DNA of 30,047 nt from Johnsonella ignava ATCC 51276 (GCF_000235445.1 NZ_JH378829.1:1-30047); one strand, 5' to 3'; numbered from the stretch's first letter, positions 6,581 through 14,775 are shown. Translations and numbers: made by a program. Notes: generated from the sequence alone by a model not told the origin.

Positions 6581-9427
6581 CTATTCACCTGCCTTTTTTA
6601 CTTCTTCCGGTTTGGTTGTTATTAGAGAATAGAGTTTTGTATTTTTCGGAAACTGATCCACAAAAGGAACAATCGTATTTCCATAAAAGATAAGTCCCTC
6701 TCCTTCCCCCGAATTGGTTACATAGGAAAGTTGATGTTTGGATATATTAAGTTTTTTAGCTAAAATATCTCGATCCGTTCCCGCTTGGTTAAGCATTAAA
6801 ATGAAGTCGGTATTATCAAAGATATTTTCAATCTCCGGACTTGCAAGCAGGTCCTTAATATTTTGAGTAAGTCCCGTGGGCATACCGCCCCATTTTCTGA
6901 AACGCTTCCAGATTTCAATGGAATAATTGGCGGTTTGCGGTTCTTTTAAGAGCAAATGAAATTCATCTACAAAATATCTGGTTGTTTTTTTACTTGCCCT
7001 GTTAATGGTTACTCTATTCCAAACCTGATCCTGTATAATTAACATTCCAATTTTTTTCAGTTGTTTTCCAAGTTCTTTGATGTCATAGCAAACCACTCGG
7101 TTGTTCGTATCGACATTGGTGCGATGATTAAAGACATTCAGACTTCCTTTGACATAGATTTCCATTTCTACTGCAAGTTTCTTTCCTACTGTTTCTTCCT
7201 GTTTTTGAAGTAGGTTATATAGATCCTCTAAAACCGGCATATTTTCAGGTGTAGGATTTTCAAAGTAGGCTTTATATAAAATCGGTAAACAACGGTCGAT
7301 AACGGAAATTTCTTCCGCACTTAATTTCTTTTCTCCAACCACCAGTTCAAACAGGGATAGGATGAAGTCGGATTTTAGAGAGAGCGGATTATCTTCATCG
7401 GCATAATCGATATTGATATCCAGTGGATTGACATAGTCTTTTGAAATGGGCGATATTTTAATCACCTGCCCTTTAAGTGCCTCAACAAGCGGAGAATATT
7501 CGGCTTCCGGATCTGCTATGATAATATCATCATCGGTAATCAAGAAAGCATTGGTAATCTCCCTTTTGGCCGCAAAAGATTTTCCACTGCCCGGAGTGCC
7601 TAAGATAAGTCCGTTCGGATTTTTTAACTTTTTACGATCTGCCATAATAATATTTCTGCTTAGTGCATTTAGGCCGTAATATAAGCTCTCTCCCTTGATA
7701 AAGAGCTCCTCTGTTGTAAATGGTATAAAGATAGCTGCTGCACTTGTGGTAAGTCCACGCTCTATTTCCACTTCATTGATTCCAAGAGGCAAACTTGCAA
7801 CAAGCCCCTGTTCCTGTCTGTAATTTAGGTTTTTTAAACTGCAATTATGTCTGTTTGCAATAGATTTTAAGGTAAATACCGTATTGTCCAGTTTTCCCTT
7901 ACTTTTACTCATATTCATAAAAAGAATGGTTACCAAAAACATCTTTTCATCATGATTTTGTAGTTCTGATAGCAGGTTCTTTGCTTCTGTCCCATAAGTT
8001 ACAAGGTCGCTCGGCAAGATGTCGATATCATAGCCTGCACGTATGGCTTTCTTATTTTCCTCAAGCTTCATCTTGTCTAAATCCGTTATTTTTCTTTTTA
8101 CATTCTTAATCGCTTCCATCTGATCAATGGCTTTGATATGAAAGGTAACAACCATATTTTCTTCCAACGCCAAAAACTCCGACAGCATTTCATCTTTAAT
8201 ATCTGATGCCAAAATCTGTAAGAAATTCACTTCGGCAAAAACTTCTCCTGTCTTAAAGTAGGTCGGTTTGGAAAAATTAAAAGACGGAGGAACAATATAT
8301 TCTTTCGTCGTCAGTCCACTGTATTTTAAATCTTCAAAGGAAAAAACAAGTTTATCATTTGGATTTAAAATATCGTGAATCACCTTTAAACGCTCCTCAC
8401 CATCAAGTACATAGGCTTTTACTCCCATCTGTTTAAAGTTGTTTAACACATCCATTTCCATTCTCTCAAGTCTGCTCTTTGCCTGCTTTAAGTCCTCCGC
8501 CTCTATGGTAAAGGTAAGATACATACTCTTGGATAGTCCGTTATTTCCTTTAGAGCTTTGGTTTAAGAGCATTTGTCTGTATTCATTTCTAATTTCATTA
8601 AAGTCATCCATATTTTCTTTAATATCAATCAGTTTACTTATTTCCTCATTTTCACCGATACTGTTGATATAACTGAACTCCACTTCCACAGAGGAATTAA
8701 AGAAATTTAGAAAAGAAGAAAATTCCGAGAAAATACTTTCTTGATCCGCTTCTTCCATTAAGCGATAGTTGATATCCAAAAATCGAATGGTTTTATTAAA
8801 TTTGTTCTTTTCAATCTGACAAATCCCATCCTTTAACATTCGCTTATAGGGAATGGTATCTTGTACGGTTTCCTTTTTCTCCTCTTTCATAAAAAAAGGA
8901 AACCACCCGTTTTTCCTTGATGATTTCCCATTTGTTTTAGACTTTATTTTTTTCTTTCCTGATTTTTTAAGTTCCGATAACTCTTTTTTATTTTTCCTAA
9001 GCTCCAACTCTTCTTTTTTAATTCGTTGTTCCTGTTTTTTCTTTTGTCTTTGTTCAATTTTTTTCCTCCTTCCGTTTGCCTTATTTTTACTTCCTGCATC
9101 CTGCTTTTTTGTTTTTTCCGTATGATAAATACTTTTTGCTTTGTATAGCCTGATCTTTTTACTGTTATGAAACTTCAAGATATATGCCAAATGTTTTTCA
9201 AAGGGTAAATTGTCCTTTTCATAAAGCGTTGCAAAAAGGACAGGTAAGATTACTATACTCATTACAATCATAGAAATATCCGTACTCAGATAATTTTTAC
9301 ACAGCATATATACAGGAAAACCGATAAACCCCGCTATGCTAAATCCAATCAGCTGCCTTTTTGTCATATTCAGGGCTACCTTGGTTTTTACTTTCGTCAA
9401 GTCCTTTGGTACTTTTACATATGCCAT
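6581..9427 (-). CDS. PrgI–VirB4 fusion, type IV secretion ATPase (CD1110 type)
   Basis: This 948-residue ATPase powers the conjugation channel. Residues 1-100 resemble PrgI (MAYVKVPKDLTKVKTKVAL, then two membrane helices such as LIGFSIAGFIGFPVYML and IVMSIVILPVLFATLY). About 80 Lys-rich residues (100-185) form a linker. The rest is VirB4-like, with Walker A GTPGSGKS near residue 606-613 and Walker B RYFVDEF near 822. PrgI is usually a separate small gene before virB4 in related elements; here the frame is continuous. It starts 3 bases after the preceding stop codon. Family assignment is firm; the fusion is read directly from the open frame. Confidence 0.9.
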   Translation of the reverse strand: MAYVKVPKDLTKVKTKVALNMTKRQLIGFSIAGFIGFPVYMLCKNYLSTDISMIVMSIVILPVLFATLYEKDNLPFEKHLAYILKFHNSKKIRLYKAKSIYHTEKTKKQDAGSKNKANGRRKKIEQRQKKKQEQRIKKEELELRKNKKELSELKKSGKKKIKSKTNGKSSRKNGWFPFFMKEEKKETVQDTIPYKRMLKDGICQIEKNKFNKTIRFLDINYRLMEEADQESIFSEFSSFLNFFNSSVEVEFSYINSIGENEEISKLIDIKENMDDFNEIRNEYRQMLLNQSSKGNNGLSKSMYLTFTIEAEDLKQAKSRLERMEMDVLNNFKQMGVKAYVLDGEERLKVIHDILNPNDKLVFSFEDLKYSGLTTKEYIVPPSFNFSKPTYFKTGEVFAEVNFLQILASDIKDEMLSEFLALEENMVVTFHIKAIDQMEAIKNVKRKITDLDKMKLEENKKAIRAGYDIDILPSDLVTYGTEAKNLLSELQNHDEKMFLVTILFMNMSKSKGKLDNTVFTLKSIANRHNCSLKNLNYRQEQGLVASLPLGINEVEIERGLTTSAAAIFIPFTTEELFIKGESLYYGLNALSRNIIMADRKKLKNPNGLILGTPGSGKSFAAKREITNAFLITDDDIIIADPEAEYSPLVEALKGQVIKISPISKDYVNPLDINIDYADEDNPLSLKSDFILSLFELVVGEKKLSAEEISVIDRCLPILYKAYFENPTPENMPVLEDLYNLLQKQEETVGKKLAVEMEIYVKGSLNVFNHRTNVDTNNRVVCYDIKELGKQLKKIGMLIIQDQVWNRVTINRASKKTTRYFVDEFHLLLKEPQTANYSIEIWKRFRKWGGMPTGLTQNIKDLLASPEIENIFDNTDFILMLNQAGTDRDILAKKLNISKHQLSYVTNSGEGEGLIFYGNTIVPFVDQFPKNTKLYSLITTKPEEVKKAGE

Positions 9428-9430
9428 CGC

Positions 9431-9880
9431 TTATCCCCTATCTTTTTCTATGATATGTTCTTCTCTCATATTGAAAAGTTCTTCCAAATGCTCCCAAAGT
9501 GAGATGATTTCGTCTTTCCCTCTCTCCAGTTCTTCTAATAGTTCTTTATATTCGCTTTGTTTTTTTACTTCTTCCTCCATATCCTTTACCTTTTCACTAA
9601 TGAAAAGGACTTCTTTGAAAAGGGCATCCAGTACGGTAACCGACAGTTCTCTAAATTCCTGCTGTTTTTCTTCTTCACTCTTTTCTTCCTCTTTGAGATA
9701 CTCTTCTTCCCAAAACTGGATATCATCTTCTGTTTCCATATCATTTTCTTCAAATTCACAAAATCTATCCTGCTTTTTATATTTACTTCTCACTTTTATC
9801 ATTCCTGCTACTGCCGAAGCAAGTGAGATTGCTGTTGCAACTCCTAGAAATATTCTCGTTTTCCTATTGATATTTTTCAT
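9431..9880 (-). CDS. Membrane-anchored acidic coiled-coil protein, unrecognised
   Basis: This is a 149-residue protein that I do not recognise. It has one N-terminal hydrophobic segment (IFLGVATAISLASAVAGMI, about residues 11-29) after a basic start, suggesting a membrane anchor with the tail inside. A long Glu/Lys-rich coiled coil follows (EEEKSEEEKQQEFREL, then VKDMEEEVKKQSEYKELLEE). A strong site, AAGGAGG, precedes the ATG. It lies between virB6-like and virB4 genes and ends 3 bases before virB4, so it is co-translated with the channel ATPase. A scaffold or adaptor role is a guess. Confidence 0.7.
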   Translation of the reverse strand: MKNINRKTRIFLGVATAISLASAVAGMIKVRSKYKKQDRFCEFEENDMETEDDIQFWEEEYLKEEEKSEEEKQQEFRELSVTVLDALFKEVLFISEKVKDMEEEVKKQSEYKELLEELERGKDEIISLWEHLEELFNMREEHIIEKDRG

Positions 9881-9926
9881 AACTGCCTCCTTATTCTTAT
9901 ATTTTTTTGTTTTGATTATTTCATCA

Positions 9927-9952
9927 ACTTCTGCTCATTTTGAACTAAAGTC
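9927..9952 (-). repeat. Dispersed QNEQK repeat, copy A
   Basis: On the minus strand this reads GACTTTAGTTCAAAATGAGC followed by AGAAGT. It sits directly after the virB6-like stop and is in that frame, reading T-L-V-Q-N-E-Q-K to a stop a few codons later. It shares 21 identical bases with copy C at 12636-12660. Copies B and D are at 11497-11521 and 12930-12954. Confidence 0.8.
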
Positions 9953-9954
9953 TT

Positions 9955-10818
9955 TTAATGACTGTTTAAAATTGCCTTTGCGATACTTCCGGATTTCATC
10001 ATCATGACTCCAAGAATCAGTCCATATGCAAGCACTTGTAAAATACTTGTATGAATATCTGTGAAATTTACAGTTTTAACTAAAACTGCATAAATTCCAA
10101 AAAAGATTAGAATGAAAAGTCCCTGAAGTCCAAGGGCAAATAGACTTTTAATATAGTTTGTTCCGATACTTCCCCATTCTTTATTTCCCATGGTAGAAAA
10201 AGGAATTGCTGCAACGGAACAGTAAATATATATCTCAATCATTCTTCCATACAGGATTACAGTGATTAAGATGGATAGAATCGTTAAAGAAAATTTAACC
10301 AATCCCGTCTCAAGTGCAATCCCAATGAGTGTTCCAAGTTCCTTTGTTTTAAGGGCATCGACCATAGCATCAAAATTACCCGGTGTAATGTTTGCACTCG
10401 TCCCCACAACACCTGCCGCCTTTCCTATCATGGACTGTGCAACATCAAATACTGCCATCGAAAAATCGAAAGCGTGGGATACAAGCCATACAGCTATCCA
10501 CATCTTAATGATATACTTAAAAAATTCAAAGGTATCCGTATCCTGCATAGAATTTTTTCTCATCACCACTTGAATCAGTTCTATACAAAGTATTGCGGTT
10601 AAAATTATCGCTGCTATGGGCAAAACAACATTGGTATTGATTGATTTGATGAAGGTAAAGACCTCCGAGTTCCAAGAACTCGGAGTTTTACCTACTTCTC
10701 CTGCAACAGTAGATACCTTATCATTGATATCCACAAGCATTGCAGAAAGATTATCTTTAATAATATCAATCATAATATCCTTGAAAAACTCATTTATTTT
10801 TTCGAATAAATTAAGCAT
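9955..10818 (-). CDS. VirB6/TrbL-like channel protein, CD1112 family
   Basis: This 287-residue protein has about six hydrophobic helices (for example VVLPIAAIILTAILCIELI, FSLTILSILITVILYG, GLQGLFILIFFGIYAVL and VLAYGLILGVMMMKSG). It is the polytopic inner channel component of Gram-positive conjugation systems, corresponding to VirB6/TrbL. Its order after Maff2 and before VirB4 is the CTn arrangement. The ATG overlaps the Maff2 stop codon by one base (TAATG), so translation is coupled. The amphipathic N-terminus (MLNLFEKINEFFKDIM) is typical of the family. Confidence 0.85.
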   Translation of the reverse strand: MLNLFEKINEFFKDIMIDIIKDNLSAMLVDINDKVSTVAGEVGKTPSSWNSEVFTFIKSINTNVVLPIAAIILTAILCIELIQVVMRKNSMQDTDTFEFFKYIIKMWIAVWLVSHAFDFSMAVFDVAQSMIGKAAGVVGTSANITPGNFDAMVDALKTKELGTLIGIALETGLVKFSLTILSILITVILYGRMIEIYIYCSVAAIPFSTMGNKEWGSIGTNYIKSLFALGLQGLFILIFFGIYAVLVKTVNFTDIHTSILQVLAYGLILGVMMMKSGSIAKAILNSH

Positions 10819-11033
10819 TATTTCAAGACATTAGCAAGTAGTGGAATGAGTTTTAGCCCTATTAAAACAATTCCTCCACCGCTCATCAGTTGCTTTATCC
10901 CCTGACTCTTCGCACCGGGGTTATCCGAACCGTATCCTTCAAGTAGGTTGATAACTCCCCATGCACCAAGTCCTGCACCGATTGCCATAACCAAAACTTT
11001 AAGCACATTGACTGCTTGTACAAAAAAATCCAT
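10818..11033 (-). CDS. Maff2 family small membrane protein
   Basis: The 71 residues have two hydrophobic helices (VLKVLVMAIGAGLGAWGVINL and IVLIGLKLIPLLANVL) flanking the diagnostic GSDNPGAKSQGIKQLMSGGG segment. This matches the Maff2 family found before the VirB6-like gene in Tn1549/CTn elements. Size and topology resemble VirB2-type pilin subunits; that role is an inference. GGAGGAG precedes the ATG, and the SSB stop is 3 bases upstream. Confidence 0.9.
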   Translation of the reverse strand: MDFFVQAVNVLKVLVMAIGAGLGAWGVINLLEGYGSDNPGAKSQGIKQLMSGGGIVLIGLKLIPLLANVLK

Positions 11034-11036
11034 AAT

Positions 11037-11381
11037 TTACTCCTCCTTGTTTTCATCCTGTTCTTTTTTGTTTTCTATTTCTTTATCAATTTTGTTGACA
11101 TGCTTTACAATAAAGTTTCTGTAGGTTTTATCCCCTTTTTCTACTTCCTTGTAGTATCCAAATACATGAATAAAATCTCCCTTTTCAAAGTCCTTTGTAA
11201 ACTCTGCCTTTTCTCCATAAATATTACAATTGATATATTCTTTCTGCTTCTCTCCCGTTTTTCCCATCTTTCTAAAAAGAGTAAAGTTTGCAACGGTTAC
11301 TTCCCCGTCTTTTCCCTGAATGGTTTTGATTTCCACATTATTAATTAAATTTCCGTTGATATTTAGCATTTCTTTTTGCAT
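11037..11381 (-). CDS. ssb: Single-stranded DNA-binding protein of the element
   Basis: This 114-residue OB-fold protein opens with MLNINGNLINNVEIKTIQ, followed by VTVANFTLFRK and NCNIYGEKAEFTKDFEKGDF. It ends in a charged tail. It binds single-stranded DNA during transfer or replication and may protect incoming DNA. It lacks the acidic DDDIPF-type tip of chromosomal SSB, as expected for ICE versions. GGAGG precedes the ATG by 6 bases. It is the first gene of the SSB–Maff2–VirB6 block, and a strong terminator just upstream (11417-11450) separates it from the C5 methyltransferase. Confidence 0.85.
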   Translation of the reverse strand: MQKEMLNINGNLINNVEIKTIQGKDGEVTVANFTLFRKMGKTGEKQKEYINCNIYGEKAEFTKDFEKGDFIHVFGYYKEVEKGDKTYRNFIVKHVNKIDKEIENKKEQDENKEE

Positions 11382-11416
11382 ATCTTTCCTCCATTTTCAT
11401 TTCTTTTGATTTCATC

Positions 11417-11450
11417 AAAAAAAACCACGACTTTTCTATTTTGTCATGGT
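11417..11450 (-). terminator. Rho-independent terminator after the C5 methyltransferase
   Basis: On the minus strand ACCATGAC (11443-11450) pairs with GTCGTGGT (11424-11431; one G-T wobble) and is followed by eight Ts (11417-11424). It lies 38 bases past the methyltransferase stop and 36 bases before the SSB start, so the SSB block needs read-through or its own promoter. Confidence 0.8.
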
Positions 11451-11488
11451 CTTATCTATATTTTTTCATATTAAATTTTATCTTTTGT

Positions 11489-12580
11489 TTATTCTAACTT
11501 CTGTTCATTTTGAGCAGAAGTTAGAAATTCTTCTTTTATTCCTGCCATAATATATTCTACACAAGGGAGTGCTATCGCATTTCCCAATGCCTTATACCTT
11601 GCACTGTCAAGTATGATATTCCCGTCTGCTCCATACTTTGTGTAGTTATCCGGCAGACCCATCAGTCTTTCACATTCTATCGGGGTTAAATATCGAATAA
11701 AGCCCTCCTCTTCTTTTCCGTTCTCCCAATACGCAAACATTATAGGATTGGATGCTAATAGAGTTGGAAAAGGTTCATTTGGCTTTCCGAAGCTGTTTCT
11801 AAAAAGAGTCTTATTTCTTCTTTTTGCTCCTCCTCGCATTTTTCTATCTTGAAAGGGTCTGACGTTTGGTATTTCCCTCCCTGCTTTATCAGAATATCTT
11901 CGATTGGATCGGGTATCCTTATCTTCGATATTTCCGATAATCTTAGGATTTTTGAACAGGTTTTCGGGCTTATATAATATTTTGTGGGAACGAAATCCTC
12001 CAAAATCGCAGACAATAAATATTCTCTTTCTTCTTTGCAAGAGCTTAGGCTCTCCGAAATATTGGGCATCCAAGACTCTCCAAGAAAGCTCAAATTCTCT
12101 CCCTCGCACCACTCCTGCATTTGCCCATTTAGACTCAGGCATTGGAATTTCGGTGCTACTGAAGGATTCGAGGACGGCTCTAAAATCCAACCTATCTCCC
12201 GATACAAAAGCTCCCATGACGTTCTCCCAAATAGCGAAAGTTGGATACTCCCCATTTGTTACACACCTCATTTCCTTTATCAATCGTATTGCTTGATAAA
12301 AAAGAGATGATTTTTCTCCACGAAGTCCTGTTAAATCTCCCACTTTTGAAAAATTTTGACAAGGAGAACCGAATGTGATGATATCCACCGGTTTTATATC
12401 TCTTGCCTTTAATTTTGTTATGTCCCCTAAATGCTCTACATCAGGAAAATGCCTTTTTGATATAGATATTGCATTTTTATCAATTTCGCTTGCCCATACT
12501 GTTTTTATTCCTACTTTTCTTGCTGCTAAAGGAAATACTCCGATTCCATCAAATAAACTTCCAAGTGTTATTTCTTTTAA
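11489..12580 (-). CDS. C5-cytosine DNA methyltransferase, start codon apparently TTA
   Basis: Counting from 12580 the protein has 363 residues and all landmarks of a DNA (cytosine-5) methyltransferase. These are motif I SLFDGIGVFPLA (8-19), motif IV FGSPCQNFS with catalytic Cys about residue 74, QRRKRIFIV (motif VIII), LTPIECERLMGLPD (IX) and ALGNAIALP (X). A ribosome binding site (AGAGGTG) is ideally placed 7 bases before codon 12580, but that codon is TTA. No ATG, GTG or TTG occurs in frame until GTG 12388, which would remove motif I. A TTG-to-TTA change is the simplest explanation, leaving the gene silent or weakly expressed. The 3' end carries repeat copy B (QNEQK). Terminators flank it on both sides, so it behaves as a separate cassette within the operon. 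Confidence 0.8.
   Translation of the reverse strand, partial: LKEITLGSLFDGIGVFPLAARKVGIKTVWASEIDKNAISISKRHFPDVEHLGDITKLKARDIKPVDIITFGSPCQNFSKVGDLTGLRGEKSSLFYQAIRLIKEMRCVTNGEYPTFAIWENVMGAFVSGDRLDFRAVLESFSSTEIPMPESKWANAGVVRGREFELSWRVLDAQYFGEPKLLQRRKRIFIVCDFGGFRSHKILYKPENLFKNPKIIGNIEDKDTRSNRRYSDKAGREIPNVRPFQDRKMRGGAKRRNKTLFRNSFGKPNEPFPTLLASNPIMFAYWENGKEEEGFIRYLTPIECERLMGLPDNYTKYGADGNIILDSARYKALGNAIALPCVEYIMAGIKEEFLTSAQNEQKLE
11497..11521 (-). repeat. Dispersed QNEQK repeat, copy B
   Basis: This copy lies inside the last codons of the C5 methyltransferase and encodes SAQNEQKLE before the stop. It is a better inverted repeat than the other copies: CTAACTTCTG (11494-11503) pairs perfectly with CAGAAGTTAG (11515-11524). 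Confidence 0.75.
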
Positions 12581-12629
12581 CTTACATCACCTCTTTTCTA
12601 CTTTCATAATGTATATGAACTTTGTATTT

Positions 12630-12686
12630 TTATATCTTTTGCTCATTTTGAACTAAAGTCGGTGGACTTCTTCCTTTTGCCTTCAT
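12630..12686 (-). other. Possible 18-codon leader peptide carrying repeat copy C
   Basis: ATG 12686 opens a short frame, MKAKGRSPPTLVQNEQKI, with AAAGGAG about 10 bases upstream. It lies between the terminator at 12719-12743 and the C5 methyltransferase. Whether it is translated is unknown; its interest is that copy C is again in the V-Q-N-E-Q-K frame. Confidence 0.3.
12636..12660 (-). repeat. Dispersed QNEQK repeat, copy C
   Basis: This reads GACTTTAGTTCAAAATGAGC then AAAAG on the minus strand. It is 21 bases identical to copy A and sits between the small coiled-coil gene and the C5 methyltransferase. Confidence 0.8.
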
Positions 12687-12718
12687 TGAATCATTTCTCC
12701 TTTGTTCTTAACATAAAA

Positions 12719-12743
12719 AAGACTAAGATTTATCTTAAGTCTT
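12719..12743 (-). terminator. Rho-independent terminator after small coiled-coil gene
   Basis: On the minus strand AAGACTTAAGAT (12732-12743) pairs with ATCTTAGTCTT (12719-12729) with one bulged base, followed by six Ts (12715-12720). The hairpin overlaps the stop codon of the upstream 49-residue gene. It would end the PcfB–VirD4 transcript before the C5 methyltransferase. Confidence 0.75.
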
Positions 12744-12892
12744 TACTTTTGACCGATATACATTTTGCGAATTTCTTCCTTCTTTTTTAGATGTTTTAAC
12801 TTTTGATTTAACAACCTAATCCTATTTTTTATCTGTTGTAATTTCTTTTGTTCTTTTTCAATTCGTATTTCTGTTTTTTTAAGCTCAGTCAT
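12743..12892 (-). CDS. Small basic coiled-coil protein (DUF3847-like)
   Basis: The 49 residues are almost entirely a Lys-rich helix (TELKKTEIRIEKEQKKLQQI, then NRIRLLNQKLKHLKKKEE). ATG 12892 has AAGGA 10 bases upstream; a GTG at 12931 is in frame but lacks a site and lies against repeat copy D. The composition and position after the coupling protein resemble small DUF3847-type proteins of Tn1549 elements, but it is too short to be sure. It is bracketed by repeat copies C and D. Confidence 0.5.
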   Translation of the reverse strand: MTELKKTEIRIEKEQKKLQQIKNRIRLLNQKLKHLKKKEEIRKMYIGQK

Positions 12893-12929
12893 TCTTAAAT
12901 ATTCCTTTCCAAAATTTAATCCGATAGAC

Positions 12930-12954
12930 ACTTCTGCTCATTTTGAACAAAGGT
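12930..12954 (-). repeat. Dispersed QNEQK repeat, copy D
   Basis: This reads ACCTTTGTTCAAAATGAGC then AGAAGT on the minus strand. It begins 12 bases after the virD4 stop and is in the virD4 frame, reading T-F-V-Q-N-E-Q-K. Confidence 0.8.
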
Positions 12955-12966
12955 TCCCTTAAATCC

Positions 12967-14775
12967 TTATACATCCATATCAACCACTGTTATTTTCATA
13001 TTTTCCTTTAGGTTGACCTTATCTTTTCTTTTTAAGTATTTCTCTATATCAAAGGCATTTTTCTTATTGTAATCGGAAAGCAGTTTGTAGTTCTTATGCT
13101 TGGTTATATCAAACTTATCACTGAAAAAAGGTCTTGCTCCTCTTATTTCTAAGATACACTTTCCTCCGTCCATTACTTTCAGTTCATCTCTGCTCATCAG
13201 TTCCTTGCCGAGCTTTTGATAGTTTAGTCCGAACGATTTTTGATTTGACCTTGTTTCCGATGTGTTGTAAAGGTCTATGGTTTCTTTTCCTAAGTTTTCG
13301 GACAACTCTTTTATCGTCGTTCCTTCTTTTCCGCCTAAAAATAACTCGCTATCACAATTGCCCAGAATCGTGTCGGCATGGTCTTTATAGATTGCTTTTA
13401 ATTGACTTTTTGCTTGAAGGACAATACTTGCCGATATTTCTCTGGAACGAATGGTTGCAATGAGTTTTTCGAACTTCGGTATTTGTCCGATATTGCTAAA
13501 TTCATCAAGTAGACATCTCACATGAACAGGTAATCTTCCACCGTAGACATCATCTGCCTTATCACATAAGAGATTAAATAGCTGAGTATACATCATTGCC
13601 ACTACAAAGTTGAACGTGTCATCGGTATCGGATATGATAATAAATAGGGCTGTCTTTTTGTCCCCGATAGTATCAAGTCCCATTTCATCATATTCCATAA
13701 GGTTTCTTAATTCTTCAATATCAAATGCCGCAAGTCTTGCACCACAGCTAATCAATATACTTTTCGCTGTTTTGCCGGCTGCAAGTTTATATTTTCGGTA
13801 TTGCTTGACTGCAAAGTGATTCGGCTTTTCTTTTTCAAGTGCATCAAAGATATAATCTACTGCATTTTTAAAGTTTTCATCTTCTTCCCTTACCTCACTG
13901 GCATCAATAAAGGCAAGTAGACTTTCAAAGTTTTGTTCTTCCTCCGGTGCTTCATAGTATAGATAGCCTATTAAGGCTGTATAATACAGTCGTTCGGCTT
14001 TACACCAAAAATCTTCCGTAGATTTTTCTCCTTCGCCCTTTGTATTTGCCATAATTGTCTGTACAAGTTTTAGTATGTCCTTTTCACTCCTTAGATAGGC
14101 AAAGGGATTGTAGTGCATGGACTTCTTGAAATTTATGGTATTTAGAACTTTGATTTCATAGCCATTTTTCTCAAGCATCTTTCCGCACTCAACAAGAACA
14201 GTCCCTTTCGGATCGGTTACAACATAGGATGAGTGCATTTGCATCAAATTGGGTTTTAAGAAAAATCGGGTCTTTCCACTCCCGGATCCGCCTACTACAA
14301 GCACATTTTTATTGCGGGCAAATTTAGGATTTTTAGGTCTTGAGTTCATTGTAAGGCTTTCCGTATTAGTTAAAATTATGTTGTTTTCAAATTTTTCATC
14401 CAAATATGGCTCAATATCTTTAGAACTTCCCCATCTTGCTGAGCCATATTCTACTCCTTGGCGAAATTTCTTTGCATTTTTCTTTTTTTGATAAACAATA
14501 AGCCAAATAACTGCTGAAAAACAAATACCTGCAAATAAGTCATCTATATGAAATGATGGCAAATAAGACAGTGTTCCTATATCAGATAAAGCTACTATCA
14601 TCTTATCTACATAATCACCACCTACATAACTGTTTATATGCCTTGAAAATATATTCGCCAGATAAAAGAAAAAGAGATAAGGTAAGTTTTTAATTACAAA
14701 CTTTTTCTTATCTCTTATACGAAATACATTTTTTATATCTTTTAATATTTCTTTTACAATCTTCGTCTTTACCAC
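12967..14775 (-). CDS. virD4: VirD4/TraG-type coupling protein
   Basis: This 602-residue hexameric ATPase delivers the relaxase–DNA complex to the channel. Two N-terminal membrane segments (LPYLFFFYLANIF, about 31-43, and LFAGICFSAVIWLIVY, about 80-95) precede the ATPase. Walker A GGSGSGKT is at 162-169 and Walker B VRCLLDEFSNIGQ at about 415-430. IVLQAKSQLKAIYKD and GNCDSELFLGG follow, as in TraG/VirD4 proteins. The GTG start at 14775 has an AAGGA directly against it, an unusually close site, but no other start lies nearby in frame. It follows PcfB by 6 bases. Family identity is clear. Confidence 0.92.
   Translation of the reverse strand: MVKTKIVKEILKDIKNVFRIRDKKKFVIKNLPYLFFFYLANIFSRHINSYVGGDYVDKMIVALSDIGTLSYLPSFHIDDLFAGICFSAVIWLIVYQKKKNAKKFRQGVEYGSARWGSSKDIEPYLDEKFENNIILTNTESLTMNSRPKNPKFARNKNVLVVGGSGSGKTRFFLKPNLMQMHSSYVVTDPKGTVLVECGKMLEKNGYEIKVLNTINFKKSMHYNPFAYLRSEKDILKLVQTIMANTKGEGEKSTEDFWCKAERLYYTALIGYLYYEAPEEEQNFESLLAFIDASEVREEDENFKNAVDYIFDALEKEKPNHFAVKQYRKYKLAAGKTAKSILISCGARLAAFDIEELRNLMEYDEMGLDTIGDKKTALFIIISDTDDTFNFVVAMMYTQLFNLLCDKADDVYGGRLPVHVRCLLDEFSNIGQIPKFEKLIATIRSREISASIVLQAKSQLKAIYKDHADTILGNCDSELFLGGKEGTTIKELSENLGKETIDLYNTSETRSNQKSFGLNYQKLGKELMSRDELKVMDGGKCILEIRGARPFFSDKFDITKHKNYKLLSDYNKKNAFDIEKYLKRKDKVNLKENMKITVVDMDV

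Noticed and set aside
9336..10007. A 223-codon open frame on the plus strand
   Set aside because: It is a shadow of virB4, the coiled-coil gene and virB6 on the other strand. Ser/Phe-rich composition is typical of antisense frames in AT-rich Lys/Glu-rich genes, and it has no ribosome binding site.
11755..12255. A 166-codon minus-strand frame inside the C5 methyltransferase
   Set aside because: It overlaps conserved methyltransferase motifs in another frame and its product shows no family features.
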